From assembly GCA_016794345.1 (NCBI GenBank), contig JAEUKE010000146.1, positions 1 to 45,200 on the forward strand: a stretch of DNA of 45,200 nt. Direction: 5' to 3'. Under the pieces are notes generated by a model. The model did not search any database. It was not told the origin of the DNA and worked only from the letters and a program-made list of their open reading frames with translations. This DNA is from Myxococcales bacterium. Its GTDB lineage: Bacteria; Myxococcota_A; Polyangia; Polyangiales; Polyangiaceae. Every line of letters begins with the position of its first letter. Position 1 is the first letter of the stretch. This document shows, in pieces, positions 22,407 through 31,187 of this stretch. Both the position numbers and the translations under genes were made by a program.

Positions 22407-23045
22407 TCAGTGGATCGCCGCGAACCGATGTTTGTCGGCGAAGAAGCCATCTTTGCCCCAGAGCCTGAACACGATCTGCTCCTTGCACGAATCAGCCGGG
22501 ATCGCGCCGAAGTCTCGCGAGTCGTCGTGGTAGGTGCGGTTGTCGCTCAGGAGGTACACCCGCCCCGGGCCGACCGTGTGCTCGCGCGGGGGCTCGGGGC
22601 TCGCGGTCCCGGCACGGGCCTCGGCGTGCCAGCCCCCGCCCAGCTCGACGCGGGTGCAGACGTGCTCCACCGGGTGGCCGTCCGTCGGATGCGGGACCGT
22701 GAGCCGCTGCTCGCTGCACGCCTCCGAGACGTCATAACGCTTGCCGTTGAGGACGAGCATCCCGTTCTGGACCTCGACCTTGTCGCCTTGCTGGCCGACG
22801 ATCCGGCCCACGACCCAGCGTTGTGCGTCCTCCGGGTCGGGACACCGGACCAGATCCCCGATGCTGCGCTCGCCTCGATAGAGGACGAGGACGATGTCGC
22901 CGGACGCCAGCGAGGGCGCGAGCGAGGCCGACAGCGCGCGATCGTCGGGGACCGTCCAGACCCGGATGAACGTGAGACGGGCCACGATGGCGAGCACGGC
23001 CAACGTGCCGACCACCCAGGCCAGACCCTTGAGGAACTTCCTCAC
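22407..23045 (-). CDS. signal peptidase I-like protein without the catalytic lysine
   Basis: 212 residues, one N-terminal membrane segment (LAWVVGTLAVLAIVARL) and a periplasmic S26-type domain. Ser41 in SLAPSLASGD matches the nucleophile box 'SMxPTL..GD', and SDNRTYHDDSRDFG matches the family's box D/E ('GDNR..S.DSR.fG'). In box D, where bacterial enzymes read 'V-K-R-V-I-G-x-x-G-D', this protein reads VGRIVGQQGD (79-88): Gly80 replaces the general-base Lys. Eukaryotic and archaeal-type enzymes have His there, so Gly is atypical in both. The protein may be inactive, use another base, or have a regulatory role. It is followed on the same strand by the FHA gene. Confidence 0.82.
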   Translation of the reverse strand: MRKFLKGLAWVVGTLAVLAIVARLTFIRVWTVPDDRALSASLAPSLASGDIVLVLYRGERSIGDLVRCPDPEDAQRWVVGRIVGQQGDKVEVQNGMLVLNGKRYDVSEACSEQRLTVPHPTDGHPVEHVCTRVELGGGWHAEARAGTASPEPPREHTVGPGRVYLLSDNRTYHDDSRDFGAIPADSCKEQIVFRLWGKDGFFADKHRFAAIH

Positions 23046-23110
23046 GAGAGAGAGGCTATCAAGCGCCGTCGCGGTCGGCGAAATTCGCTACCAGAGCCGG
23101 CGGCGGCGGC

Positions 23111-23944
23111 TCAGCGGCAGCTTCGGAAGGGCGGCAGCTCGTTCGGCGGCCGGCCGTCCCCGATCTCGCGGGCCGCGGAGAACAACGCCGCGAAGTTGTC
23201 GATCCTCGCGAAATGGGCGTCGTCGCGGGTGGAGGGGTCGCTGTCCATCACGGCGGCGGACACGACACCCACGACGCGTCGCTTCGAGTCGAGCACCGGA
23301 CCGCCCGAGTCGCCGGGGCAGACGGCGGCGTCCGCAAAGAAGACGCCGTCCTCGATCGCCGCGACGGTGCCTCCTTCGCGATCGTGCCGGCGGATCGGCC
23401 CAGCCGATCGGGCGCACCGTCCGAAGCCCCAGGGAGTGACCTGCTCTCCCTTCGTCGGCGGCTCGTGGAGCCGTGCCTCGAGCGTCGCCCAGCCCGCCAG
23501 CTCACGCTCGAGCACGAGGATGGCGATGTCGCCGGAGCCCTGCTCGTAGCCACACGCCGGGCTGACGATCGCGCGGACGCCCACGTCCGCCCAGGGGAGA
23601 TCGTCTCCGCCGAGCTCGACCTTCAGCGCGTGCGGCTCGACGTCCCGAGCGAGGACACGGCCATCGTCGGCGTGCTCCGCCACGCAGTGGTGAGCAGTGA
23701 GGACGAGATCGGGCGCGATCACGGTGCCGGTGCAGCTCACCGGTCCGACGATCCGCACGATGGCTTCTTCGAGCGGGTCGGCCGTGAGATCGATGGGGGC
23801 GAGGATGCCGCGCTCGAAGTCTTCCGGGCTGGCCGCTGGGATCGAGCTCGCAGAGACGATGTGGCCAGGTGGCGTACACGCCGCCAGCGCAGCCACGCTC
23901 GCAAAGGCCCAAATCACGACAACCCTGTTGGTGTTCCGCTTCAC
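23111..23944 (-). CDS. trypsin-like serine protease, predicted lipoprotein
   Basis: 277 residues. The signal peptide RVVVIWAFASVAALAAC has a lipobox LAAC. An S1 protease domain follows with all three catalytic residues readable: His in VLTAHHCVAE, Asp in SGDIAILVLE, and Ser in CPGDSGGPVLD. There is no transmembrane segment and no PDZ domain, so it is not a DegP-type enzyme. It probably degrades proteins at the cell surface or periplasm. The chosen GTG at 23944 places the signal peptide directly at the N-terminus; a longer start at 24082 adds a basic, non-signal stretch. The 191-base gap upstream (23945-24135) contains a run of eight T around 24084-24092 and no gene. Confidence 0.85.
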   Translation of the reverse strand: MKRNTNRVVVIWAFASVAALAACTPPGHIVSASSIPAASPEDFERGILAPIDLTADPLEEAIVRIVGPVSCTGTVIAPDLVLTAHHCVAEHADDGRVLARDVEPHALKVELGGDDLPWADVGVRAIVSPACGYEQGSGDIAILVLERELAGWATLEARLHEPPTKGEQVTPWGFGRCARSAGPIRRHDREGGTVAAIEDGVFFADAAVCPGDSGGPVLDSKRRVVGVVSAAVMDSDPSTRDDAHFARIDNFAALFSAAREIGDGRPPNELPPFRSCR

Positions 23945-24135
23945 CGGGGGCCGCCCCTCACGAGCTCGAGGTTTCGAAGCGAGCGAAGAAAAGGTGCGAG
24001 GTCGGGCTGGAGGGCCCGAACCAAAGGAACGTGGACAATGGCTTGGTACGAGGAAGGCTACCGAAGTTTGGGTCCCCTCCATTCTTTTTTTTCACGCGAG
24101 GCGGATTCCAGTCTCACTGGTCCAGCCTTTTGCGG

Positions 24136-24651
24136 TCACTGCGCGCTGAGGACGACCTCCCGGCGGCTGTGGGCGAGGGCGGCGCGGGCGGCGACCGGGT
24201 GGCTGGCCGGGTCCAGGACGCCCGCGCTCTCGAGCGAGTCGAGGTAGGAGCTCTGTTGCATGGCCTTGCCCACGACTGTCGCGGAGCAGGGCTGGGTGTT
24301 CGGGGACTCGCAGGTGGCGAGGGCGAGCGCGCTCTGCTGGCGCGCCTCGGTCACGTCGCCCCGGGCGAGGGCGACGCGCGAGCGGGCGAGCGCGAGCTCG
24401 GCGCCGTCGAGCTCGGGGTGACGATCGAGCACGGCCTGGGCGAGGCCGGGCTGCTGGCGGTCGAGGTAGGCCGAGACGAGCGCGCCGACGCTCGCCGGCG
24501 TGGCCGCCGCGACGGCCGCGCTCTCGAGCGCGCCCAGCTGCTGATCGGGAGCGCTGAGCACCGGCGCAGGGGCAGCCCCGGCGTCGACAAGGAGAAGCGT
24601 GAGAACCCCCGAAAGAACGACCCCATTCAAGACCAAGCCGACTTTGCCCAT
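24136..24651 (-). CDS. small exported helical protein of unknown function
   Basis: 171 residues. A hydrophobic N-terminus (VGLVLNGVVLSGVLTLLLV) acts as a signal sequence or anchor. The rest is Ala/Leu-rich helical sequence with a TPR-like rhythm (YLDRQQPGLAQAVLDRHPEL, ELALARSRVALARGDVTEA) and two cysteines, in LATCESPNTQPCS, that may form a disulfide. I do not recognise a family. ATG at 24651 follows AGGACGGAC; upstream in-frame ATG adds only nine residues. The 117-base gap before it holds an A/T-rich stretch (aaaataaata on the minus strand) that may be a promoter; cotranscription with proB is less likely. Confidence 0.6.
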   Translation of the reverse strand: MGKVGLVLNGVVLSGVLTLLLVDAGAAPAPVLSAPDQQLGALESAAVAAATPASVGALVSAYLDRQQPGLAQAVLDRHPELDGAELALARSRVALARGDVTEARQQSALALATCESPNTQPCSATVVGKAMQQSSYLDSLESAGVLDPASHPVAARAALAHSRREVVLSAQ

Positions 24652-24768
24652 GTCCGTCCTCGCGAAGGGTTCGGACACGGGTTACGCGCGGCTGTTCCGG
24701 CTCATGCCGTATTTATTTTCGCCCTCGACCCCGGCGCCACTCCCGGAGGGAGGGCGGGGTGGGACAAG

Positions 24769-25851
24769 CTACTCCTCCGGGAGCAGGACGAGGTCGTCCT
24801 TGTGGACGACCTCGGGCGACGCCTCCCCTTCGACCTTTCTGCCGGCGGCTCGCGCCGCGTCCACCGCGGAGAGCTGGACCAGACCGCGCCCGATCTCGCG
24901 GCCCGACACGTCGAAGAGCGAGACGCTGTCACCCGCCCCGAACGTGCCTCGCACGCCGAGGACGCCCACGGCGAGCACGCTCCGGTTCTTGAGCACGGCC
25001 GCGGCGGCGCCCTGGTCGAGGACGAGCGCGCCCTTCGGCCGCAGCGTGAAGGCGATCCAGTGTTTGCGCGCGCCGAGCCGCTGCAACACGGCGGGGAACA
25101 ACGTGCCCACGTCTTCGCCGGCCAACACACGCGCGATGACAGAGGGAGCGCGTGCCGGGGCGATGACCACGCTGGCCCCCGCCAGGGTGGCGCGTCGCGC
25201 AGCTTCGATCTTGCTGGTCATCCCGCCGGTGCCCACGCCCGACTTCGACCCTTCCGCAAACGGTCGAGCGTCCTTTGCGAAGCTGCGCACGAGCGAGACG
25301 CGCTGGCCTTTGTCGTCGAGCAGACCCTCGACGTCGGACAGGAGGAGCAAGAGGTCCGCGCCGACGAGCGGCACGACCATGCTCGCGAGCTGGTCGTTGT
25401 CGCCGAACTTGATCTCGTCGATCGCGACCGCGTCGTTCTCGTTGATGATGGGCACGGCGCCCGCCTCGAGCAGCGCCGCGAGCGCGCTCTGCGCGTTGTT
25501 CGTGCGCGCGCGATCGGCCAGATCCGCGTGGGTCAGCAGGACCTGCGCCGCGGTCAGCCCGACCGGCTCGAAAGCGGCCTCCCAGCGCTGCATGAGCGTG
25601 CTCTGGCCCGCGGCCGCGGCAGCCTGGAGCCAGCTCATGTCGCGGGGTCGCGACTTGAGCCCCAGGCGCTGCACCCCGAGCGCGATGGCGCCGCTCGACA
25701 CGATGACGACCTCGCGGTTTTCGTCGCGGAGCGCGCGCACCTCGTTCGCGAGCCGCTGCCACGCGTCGCCCGCCAGGCTCTTCGAGCCCACCTTCACGAT
25801 CACCTTGCGCGATCGACCCAGCCGCTCGCGCAGCGCGCTCTCTTCGGACAT
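24769..25851 (-). CDS. proB: glutamate 5-kinase
   Basis: 360 residues, full length for the family. The amino-acid kinase domain shows KVIVKVGSKSL, VIVSSGAIALG and the loop PIINENDAVAIDEIKFGDND that binds glutamate. GSKSGVGTGGMTSKIEAA is the nucleotide-binding part. A C-terminal PUA domain follows (ALVLDQGAAAAVLKNRSVLA...VSLFDVSGREIGRG). The enzyme phosphorylates glutamate in the first step of proline synthesis and is normally inhibited by proline. No proA is in the window. It begins 15 bases after the preceding unknown gene and is the last member of a minus-strand operon; an AGAAGG directly abuts the ATG. Confidence 0.95.
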   Translation of the reverse strand: MSEESALRERLGRSRKVIVKVGSKSLAGDAWQRLANEVRALRDENREVVIVSSGAIALGVQRLGLKSRPRDMSWLQAAAAAGQSTLMQRWEAAFEPVGLTAAQVLLTHADLADRARTNNAQSALAALLEAGAVPIINENDAVAIDEIKFGDNDQLASMVVPLVGADLLLLLSDVEGLLDDKGQRVSLVRSFAKDARPFAEGSKSGVGTGGMTSKIEAARRATLAGASVVIAPARAPSVIARVLAGEDVGTLFPAVLQRLGARKHWIAFTLRPKGALVLDQGAAAAVLKNRSVLAVGVLGVRGTFGAGDSVSLFDVSGREIGRGLVQLSAVDAARAAGRKVEGEASPEVVHKDDLVLLPEE

Positions 25852-25866
25852 CCTTCTACCGATTGA

Positions 25867-26508
25867 CTAAGCGGGCGCGCCTTGCTCCGCGACGAGCTGG
25901 TCGAACGCGGCGTCGAGGCGGCGCTCGAAATAAGCAGGGAAGCTCGAGCCGGCGAGGAGCACGGTGTCGATCCACCGCGTGAACTCGTCCCGCAGGTCTT
26001 CCACGCCGGGGAGGAGCGCGACCGGCTCGGGCTTCACCGAGGGAGAGAGCGCGCGCACCAGGGACGAGTCGATGAGCTTGCGAAGCGCGCGAGCCTCGTC
26101 GTGGTGGATGCGCACCGTCTTCGTGCCGCGGTGCCGGTCGACGTAGCGCTCGAACAGGTGCCCGAGCGCAAACACCTCGATCGCGCCCGAAGCGCTGAGC
26201 ACGGCCGCGAGAGGGCTGAGGCGCTTGAGGAACGTCTTGCCGAGGAAGCCGAGCGTGCCCTTCAGCACGTCGCGCAAAGGGGATTCGCTCGCCGGCTCCG
26301 CCAGGATGCGCCGCGCGTCCGACGTGAGGCTCAGCCCGAACCGGCTCGCGACGTCCTGGGCGATGGCGCCGCGGATGCGGAAGAGCACGCGGTCGGGGAG
26401 GAACGGGACGGGGATCGTGGCGGCCGCGAGAGAGAGGCCGGTGAGGATGGCGAGCCTGCCCGTAGTCGGAGCACGGACGGTCGTCGCGACGGAGGTTTCG
26501 GCAGCCAC
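25867..26508 (-). CDS. conserved protein of unknown function, possible membrane association
   Basis: 213 residues. A hydrophobic N-terminal stretch (LAILTGLSLAAATIPVPFLP) and a second apolar segment near the middle (LSPLAAVLSASGAIEVFALG) suggest membrane association. The remainder is charged and helical, with HHDEARALRKLIDSSLVRAL. I do not recognise a family or catalytic motif. It starts at a GTG, 11 bases after the stop of the degenerate ABC ATPase gene; TAAGG at that stop serves as its ribosome-binding site. It sits within the operon between the ABC-like protein and ProB and may be a membrane partner of its neighbours; this is inference from position. Confidence 0.6.
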   Translation of the reverse strand: MAAETSVATTVRAPTTGRLAILTGLSLAAATIPVPFLPDRVLFRIRGAIAQDVASRFGLSLTSDARRILAEPASESPLRDVLKGTLGFLGKTFLKRLSPLAAVLSASGAIEVFALGHLFERYVDRHRGTKTVRIHHDEARALRKLIDSSLVRALSPSVKPEPVALLPGVEDLRDEFTRWIDTVLLAGSSFPAYFERRLDAAFDQLVAEQGAPA

Positions 26509-26519
26509 GGCGCGGAACC

Positions 26520-27476
26520 TTACATCAGGGGGATGATCTCGACCACACTGGCACGAACGGCCGCCGCGACCCGGAGGATCTCCGAGGGCCGACGCGATTC
26601 GCCGAGCACGACGGTGAGGCGGTGCGGCCCACCGGAGACGGTGAGCCCGGCCTCGACCAAACCGTGGGCGAGCTCGCTGGGGGCCGTTCGCACCACCACC
26701 GAAACGACGCGGCTGCCCTGCGCGTGCTCGGCGAGCGTGCCGGAGAACACGACGCCGGTCCCGGCGAGCACCGCGCAGTCGGTGGCGCGCCGCGCGAGAT
26801 CACCCTCGGCCGTCCCAGGCGTGAGCGCGAGCGCACGAACGATCGCGCCACGGCCCTCTCGCGCGCGCTCGATCGCCCCGAGGACAAACGCCGCCGCGGC
26901 GCCCTCGAGGCCGGCGAGCGGCCGGTCGAGGAGGAGCACCTCGGCGCCCGCCGCCGCGGCGGTCGCGACCTCGAGCGCGCGCTTCTCGGGCAGGGCGAGC
27001 GTCCCGAGCCTCCGCTTCGGGCCTCCGCCGAGCGCAGCGCGGGTCAACACCTCGCTCGTCTCGCGGGCGACCTCCGACCGGGAGACCGCGCCTCGTCGCG
27101 CGAGCGCCACGCGGATCGTGCCCTCCACGTGATCGCCGACGGTTCTGTCATGTTCGGTCGGCAGATCGAAGAGGGCCACGCCGAGCACCGCGTGGTGCGC
27201 GCCGCTCGCGACGTCACGACCGGCGACGGCCACGGCGCCGCTCACCACGCGCGGCGCCTCGGAGATCGCCACGAGCTCGCCCTGCCGCGCTCGTTCGGCC
27301 GCTTCGGCTGCGTTCTCGGGCACACCGCAGAGCACCGCGACGAGCGGCCCGGCGTCACCCGAGACCACGAAGAGACCGCCCCGGGTCTCGATCTCGAGCG
27401 CGTCGAGGACCACGCGGCCCTCCGTCGCCACACGCGCCGCGCGCGCGGAGAAGAGCGGCGGAACCGGCCCGCTCAC
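26520..27476 (-). CDS. degenerate ABC-type ATPase domain protein
   Basis: 318 residues with the outline of an ABC ATPase but broken motifs. Where Walker A should read GxxGxGK[ST], it reads SGDAGPLVAVL (39-49), without Lys and Ser/Thr. The helical signature region reads LALPEKRALEVATAAAAGAE instead of LSGGQ. Walker B is LLLDRP (181-186), with Arg185 in place of the catalytic Glu. Still, length, spacing, the PLAGLEGAAAAFVLGAIERA continuation and the H-loop area keep the ABC plan. It should not hydrolyse ATP and may be a structural or regulatory partner. The GTG start overlaps the SppA stop (GTGA), so it is made together with the SppA fusion. Confidence 0.7.
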   Translation of the reverse strand: MSGPVPPLFSARAARVATEGRVVLDALEIETRGGLFVVSGDAGPLVAVLCGVPENAAEAAERARQGELVAISEAPRVVSGAVAVAGRDVASGAHHAVLGVALFDLPTEHDRTVGDHVEGTIRVALARRGAVSRSEVARETSEVLTRAALGGGPKRRLGTLALPEKRALEVATAAAAGAEVLLLDRPLAGLEGAAAAFVLGAIERAREGRGAIVRALALTPGTAEGDLARRATDCAVLAGTGVVFSGTLAEHAQGSRVVSVVVRTAPSELAHGLVEAGLTVSGGPHRLTVVLGESRRPSEILRVAAAVRASVVEIIPLM

Positions 27477-30010
27477 GGATCGTCCTCGAATCGCTCCTCT
27501 TTCTTCGTGAGCGCCGCGGGGTAGCCGCCCTCCTCGAAGAGATCGGCGCGCGCGAGGGGCTTGCCCTCGTCGTGGACCATGAACGGCGCGAGCGCGCGGG
27601 CCACGTCGAGCATGCCGGGCGGGAGCAGGAGGCCCACGGGGTTCGAGCCCGCGTCGAGGCCCACGAGGTTGAGGAGGAAGCCGAGGATCGAGTCGTCCTC
27701 CTCGGGAAGCTCGACGAGCGCCGTGTCCGCCGGCAGATCGGCGAGGCGCCGCGCCTCCTCGAGCGCCTCGCGCAGACCGCCGACGTGATCGACGAGCTTC
27801 TTCTGCTTCGCCTGCGCGCCGATCCAGACCTTGCCGCGGGCCACCGCGTCCACGTCCTCGGGCTTCATGCGACGGCCCTCGGCCACGCGACCGATGAACA
27901 GATCGTAGAACTGCTTCACCTTCCGGCCGAGCTCCTCGCGCTCGTCGTCGGTGAAGGGCCGGAAGAAGGTCTCCGCGTCCGCGCGCGGCGCCGAGCGGAA
28001 GCCCTCCGAGCCGACGCCGAGCTTCTTGAGGAGCTCCGACACGTCGACCTTGCCGTAGAAGATGCCGATCGACCCGGTGATTGTCGTGCGGTTCGCGAAG
28101 ATGGGGCCGCCCCCGACCGAGGCGTAGTAGCCGCCGCTCGCAGCGGAGGATCCCATCGAGATCACGACAGGTTTCTTCTTCGCGAGGAGCTGCGCCTCGC
28201 GCAGGATGACGTCCGCCGCGAGCGACGAGCCACCGCCCGTCTCGACGCGGAACACCACCGCCTTGACGCTCGAGTCGTCGCGCGCGCGCTTCAGCGCGTC
28301 GGAGATGGTCCGCGAGCCCGCCAGGCGGATGTTGAGCAGCGGGATGTTCGTGCTCTCGCCGTCGATCATGTCGCCGGCGAGGTAGACGACCGCGATCTTG
28401 TCGTCGCGCGTCCAGTACCGCGGGGCGTTGGTGAACGGCATGCTCTTGATGACGAGCGTGCTCTCACCCATCATCTCGTCGACGAAGCGACCGAGCTCGT
28501 CCGGGTAGACCAGCGCGTCCACCAGGCCGGCGGCCTTGGCCTCGCGCGCCGTGAAGGGGCCCTTCTCGACGATGCTCTTGAGCTTGCCGGTCGTGATGCG
28601 ACGCCCGCCTCCGACGTCGTGGAGGAAGATCTTCTCGTACTCGTCCACGAGCTCCTGGTGATCGGCCTGGGCGGTCTCGCTCCCGCCCTTGAGGGTGAGC
28701 TGCTCGGCGGCGAGCTTGTGCTTGCCGATGCGGACGAAGTCGGCCTTCACGCCGATCTTCTCGAGCAGGCCGCCGAGGTAGAAATACCGCGACGAGAAGC
28801 CCGAGAAGCGGATGCCTCCAGCGGGGTTGATGGCGATCCGATCGGCCTGCGAGCACGCGAAGAGCGCGCGACCGCCGGCGTCCTCCAGGTGGCAAGCGAC
28901 CTTCTTCCCGCGGGCACGGAGGGTCCTGATCGCGTCGCCCAGCTCTTCGGCGTGGGCGAGCGTGGCCGAGGGCTCGTCGTACAGGACGAAGACGACACCC
29001 TCGATGTCCTTGCTGTCCGCCAGGCGCCAGAGCTTGCGGAGCAGCGCGACGTGGCCGCGCACGCCCGGCGTGTCTTTGATCTCGATCTTGGCCACGTATT
29101 TCGGCGTGGGGATGCCCGGCTCGCGGTGCCGCCGGATCGCGGCGCCCACGTAGAAGCCCGTCGAGTCGAGGCCGATCGCGTCACCCAGGATCGCGCCGCC
29201 CGACGCCTGCAGCGGGCCGTAGTTGATGTCGAGGCCCGCGGTCGCGAGGAAGTCCGGATCGACGAAGTCGAAGTCCACCAGCTTGAGATCGCCGCGGAAG
29301 CGACCGACGTACGGGATGTCGACGCCGACCGTCGCGCGCGCCGCGCCCTTGTCCTGATCGTCGAAGTAACGCGCCTCGAGGCCGAGCTCGAAGTCCCTGC
29401 GGCCGCGGATCGGCCGAAAGGCCACGCCGGTCTCCCAGATGCGGTCGGAGAGCGTCACGCCGTCGCGGCTGACGGGGACGTTGATGTCGCGGATGACACC
29501 CGACAAGCTCATCCACTCCCACGGCCGGAGCGTGAAGCCGGCGGTGACGCCGAACTGATCGTCGAGCGACGACGACGGCGACACGGACCAGCCGAGCGAC
29601 CCCCCGAGGCCGAGCCAGTCGTTCACGCGGCCGCCGACGCCCCAGCGAACCCACTGGTACGAGCGATCGAAGGGCGCCGGCGCGGCCGCCGGCGGGTAGA
29701 GGAGCTCGAGACGCAGGCCCGTGCCGAGCACCCAGAGGGGCGTGGCGAGATCGATCGCGTGGCCGCGCAGCGGGATCGACGCGTCGTCACCCGTGTACGA
29801 GAACTGCCAGCGGAGCTCCGGCTCCGGTAAAAAGGCGATGTTGCCCGGGTTGGTGGCGACCGCCGACGCGTCGTCGTTCGACGAGAGGTTGCGGCCGTGC
29901 ACGGGCAGCGGGTCGCCCGGTGAGAAGGCCGGGTCGGCTGCGGCCGGCGGAGCGAGCGCGACGCCGGCCGCGAGGGCGGCCAGGACGGCCGCGGCTCGGC
30001 GGGTGGTCAC
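27473..30010 (-). CDS. sppA: outer-membrane-barrel-like domain fused to SppA signal peptide peptidase
   Basis: 845 residues. Signal peptide with AAA-type cleavage (PPAAADPAFS). Residues about 40-300 are beta-rich with alternating patterns (WVRWGVGGRVNDWLGLGGSL, FELGLEARYFDDQDKGAA), resembling outer-membrane beta-barrel or PorV-like domains. From about 320 to 800 there are two S49 domains. Lys432 in IGKHKLAAEQLT and Ser625 in SSAASGGYYAS match the catalytic dyad, provided by different domains as in E. coli SppA. SppA degrades cleaved signal peptides and is normally an inner-membrane protein; here the domain carries a barrel-like part, so action in the periplasm near the outer membrane is likely. 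The GTG start overlaps the upstream stop by four bases; the downstream gene overlaps similarly. Confidence 0.85.
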   Translation of the reverse strand: MTTRRAAAVLAALAAGVALAPPAAADPAFSPGDPLPVHGRNLSSNDDASAVATNPGNIAFLPEPELRWQFSYTGDDASIPLRGHAIDLATPLWVLGTGLRLELLYPPAAAPAPFDRSYQWVRWGVGGRVNDWLGLGGSLGWSVSPSSSLDDQFGVTAGFTLRPWEWMSLSGVIRDINVPVSRDGVTLSDRIWETGVAFRPIRGRRDFELGLEARYFDDQDKGAARATVGVDIPYVGRFRGDLKLVDFDFVDPDFLATAGLDINYGPLQASGGAILGDAIGLDSTGFYVGAAIRRHREPGIPTPKYVAKIEIKDTPGVRGHVALLRKLWRLADSKDIEGVVFVLYDEPSATLAHAEELGDAIRTLRARGKKVACHLEDAGGRALFACSQADRIAINPAGGIRFSGFSSRYFYLGGLLEKIGVKADFVRIGKHKLAAEQLTLKGGSETAQADHQELVDEYEKIFLHDVGGGRRITTGKLKSIVEKGPFTAREAKAAGLVDALVYPDELGRFVDEMMGESTLVIKSMPFTNAPRYWTRDDKIAVVYLAGDMIDGESTNIPLLNIRLAGSRTISDALKRARDDSSVKAVVFRVETGGGSSLAADVILREAQLLAKKKPVVISMGSSAASGGYYASVGGGPIFANRTTITGSIGIFYGKVDVSELLKKLGVGSEGFRSAPRADAETFFRPFTDDEREELGRKVKQFYDLFIGRVAEGRRMKPEDVDAVARGKVWIGAQAKQKKLVDHVGGLREALEEARRLADLPADTALVELPEEDDSILGFLLNLVGLDAGSNPVGLLLPPGMLDVARALAPFMVHDEGKPLARADLFEEGGYPAALTKKEERFEDDP

Positions 30011-31140
30011 GAGGCGAACCCTCGCGCCTGCGCGACTGCCTCGATCTCGGGCCGGCGCTTCGCGAGCTCGGCGTTGTCTTTCACGGGCAAGAAGCGCGAC
30101 GCCACACCGTCGCGCGGGACGCGCGCGAAGGCCGGCTCGAGCGGCACGGAGATCTCACCGAGGAGCCGCTCGAACTGCACGGCCTTCCGATCGCCCACCG
30201 ATTTCTCGACCTCGACGAAGGTGAACTCGAAGTCCAGGTCGCGCAGCGACGGCCCATCCACCAGGAAGGTGTTCGTGTTGAACACGCGGATGGTGGCCGG
30301 GTCGACCTCCTTCGGGAGCCTGAACTCCTCGGCGATGATGCGCCGGTCGTTCCAGACCACGGGCACGCCTCCTTTGTCCGAGCCGACCTTGTCGACGACC
30401 TCGACCGTGAGCGGGCCGCGGTGCGCGAGGTGGAAGCCCAAGAGGACCGGGTCCACCGTGGCGCCGAGGTTGTCGAGGTTCGCGATCCACACGGTGCCGC
30501 GCCCGCCGTGGTGCTCGAGGAAACGCGTGAGCAAGCCGCTCTGCGCGAGCGCGTCGGGGAGGTCGCCGTGCCCGGTCGCGTACACGCTGGGATCGCCGTC
30601 GTCCTCACGGAAGAGCGCGCCCTCCGGCGTGAGCCGCATCGAGACACACTGCTCGAACACGGCGATTCGCTCGCCGTCCAGGCGATCTCCGAGGGCCTCC
30701 ACGATGGGCCCGTAGGTCGCCTCGCTCGTCATGAGCCACAAGGGGACCCTGGCGCCGAGCTCTCGCTCGAGCGCGGCCTGCTCTGCGAGGCGCAAATCGA
30801 GGAAACGTTTGCCGGGGAGCGCCTCGACCAGCGCCTTGACGACGCCGCCCATGCGCGTGGCCATCCCGCCGGCGAGCACGCAGAGCGCCACCTCGCCACG
30901 GCCGAGCGCCTCGAGGCCGATCGATCGGAATCGCTCGTATTCGGTCGTGCCCGGCGAGGGGACGTCGACCACGTCATTCGGCCGAGGCGGCGTCACGACC
31001 CCGGTCAGCCGATTGCGCGCCTCGCGTCCGGTGCCGATCTCCTTCGCGAGCGCGAGCAGGCGGTCCGCGCGAAAGCCTCGATCGGACAACCTCTTCAGGA
31101 AAGACGCAGGCAGGGCAGCGATGTCTTCGGCGAGGGTCAT
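30007..31140 (-). CDS. UDP-sugar pyrophosphorylase-family nucleotidyltransferase
   Basis: 377 residues of the eukaryote-type UDPGP family. The nucleotide-binding loop is CVLAGGMATRMGGVVKALVE (about residues 86-105), corresponding to 'LaGGlGTRLG...K'. Other family marks are PLWLMTSEATYGPI, WIANLDNLGATVDPVLLGFH and FNTNTFLVDG. The enzyme would form a UDP-sugar (glucose, N-acetylglucosamine or similar) from UTP and a sugar 1-phosphate; the exact sugar cannot be told from the sequence. It is shorter than typical eukaryotic enzymes (about 500). It is the first gene of the operon containing SppA, the degenerate ABC protein, the unknown protein and ProB. ATG follows GAGGGTC. Confidence 0.85.
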   Translation of the reverse strand: MTLAEDIAALPASFLKRLSDRGFRADRLLALAKEIGTGREARNRLTGVVTPPRPNDVVDVPSPGTTEYERFRSIGLEALGRGEVALCVLAGGMATRMGGVVKALVEALPGKRFLDLRLAEQAALERELGARVPLWLMTSEATYGPIVEALGDRLDGERIAVFEQCVSMRLTPEGALFREDDGDPSVYATGHGDLPDALAQSGLLTRFLEHHGGRGTVWIANLDNLGATVDPVLLGFHLAHRGPLTVEVVDKVGSDKGGVPVVWNDRRIIAEEFRLPKEVDPATIRVFNTNTFLVDGPSLRDLDFEFTFVEVEKSVGDRKAVQFERLLGEISVPLEPAFARVPRDGVASRFLPVKDNAELAKRRPEIEAVAQARGFAS

Positions 31141-31187
31141 GCGACGCCGAGGTTACACCGACTGCCCTCCCCGCGCTGCGGTGAGCC

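Noticed and set aside
22407..23045. Signal peptidase gene as a pseudogene
   Set aside because: The frame is intact, the membrane segment, Ser box and DSR box are kept; only the Lys position differs, so loss by decay is not shown.
24084..24092. T8 run as intrinsic terminator
   Set aside because: No stable G/C stem directly precedes it on the plus strand, and no plus-strand gene ends there. On the minus strand it is an A-run upstream of the protease gene.
26520..27476. ABC ATPase as a functional transporter subunit
   Set aside because: Walker A, signature and Walker B residues needed for ATP hydrolysis are missing, and no permease gene is nearby.
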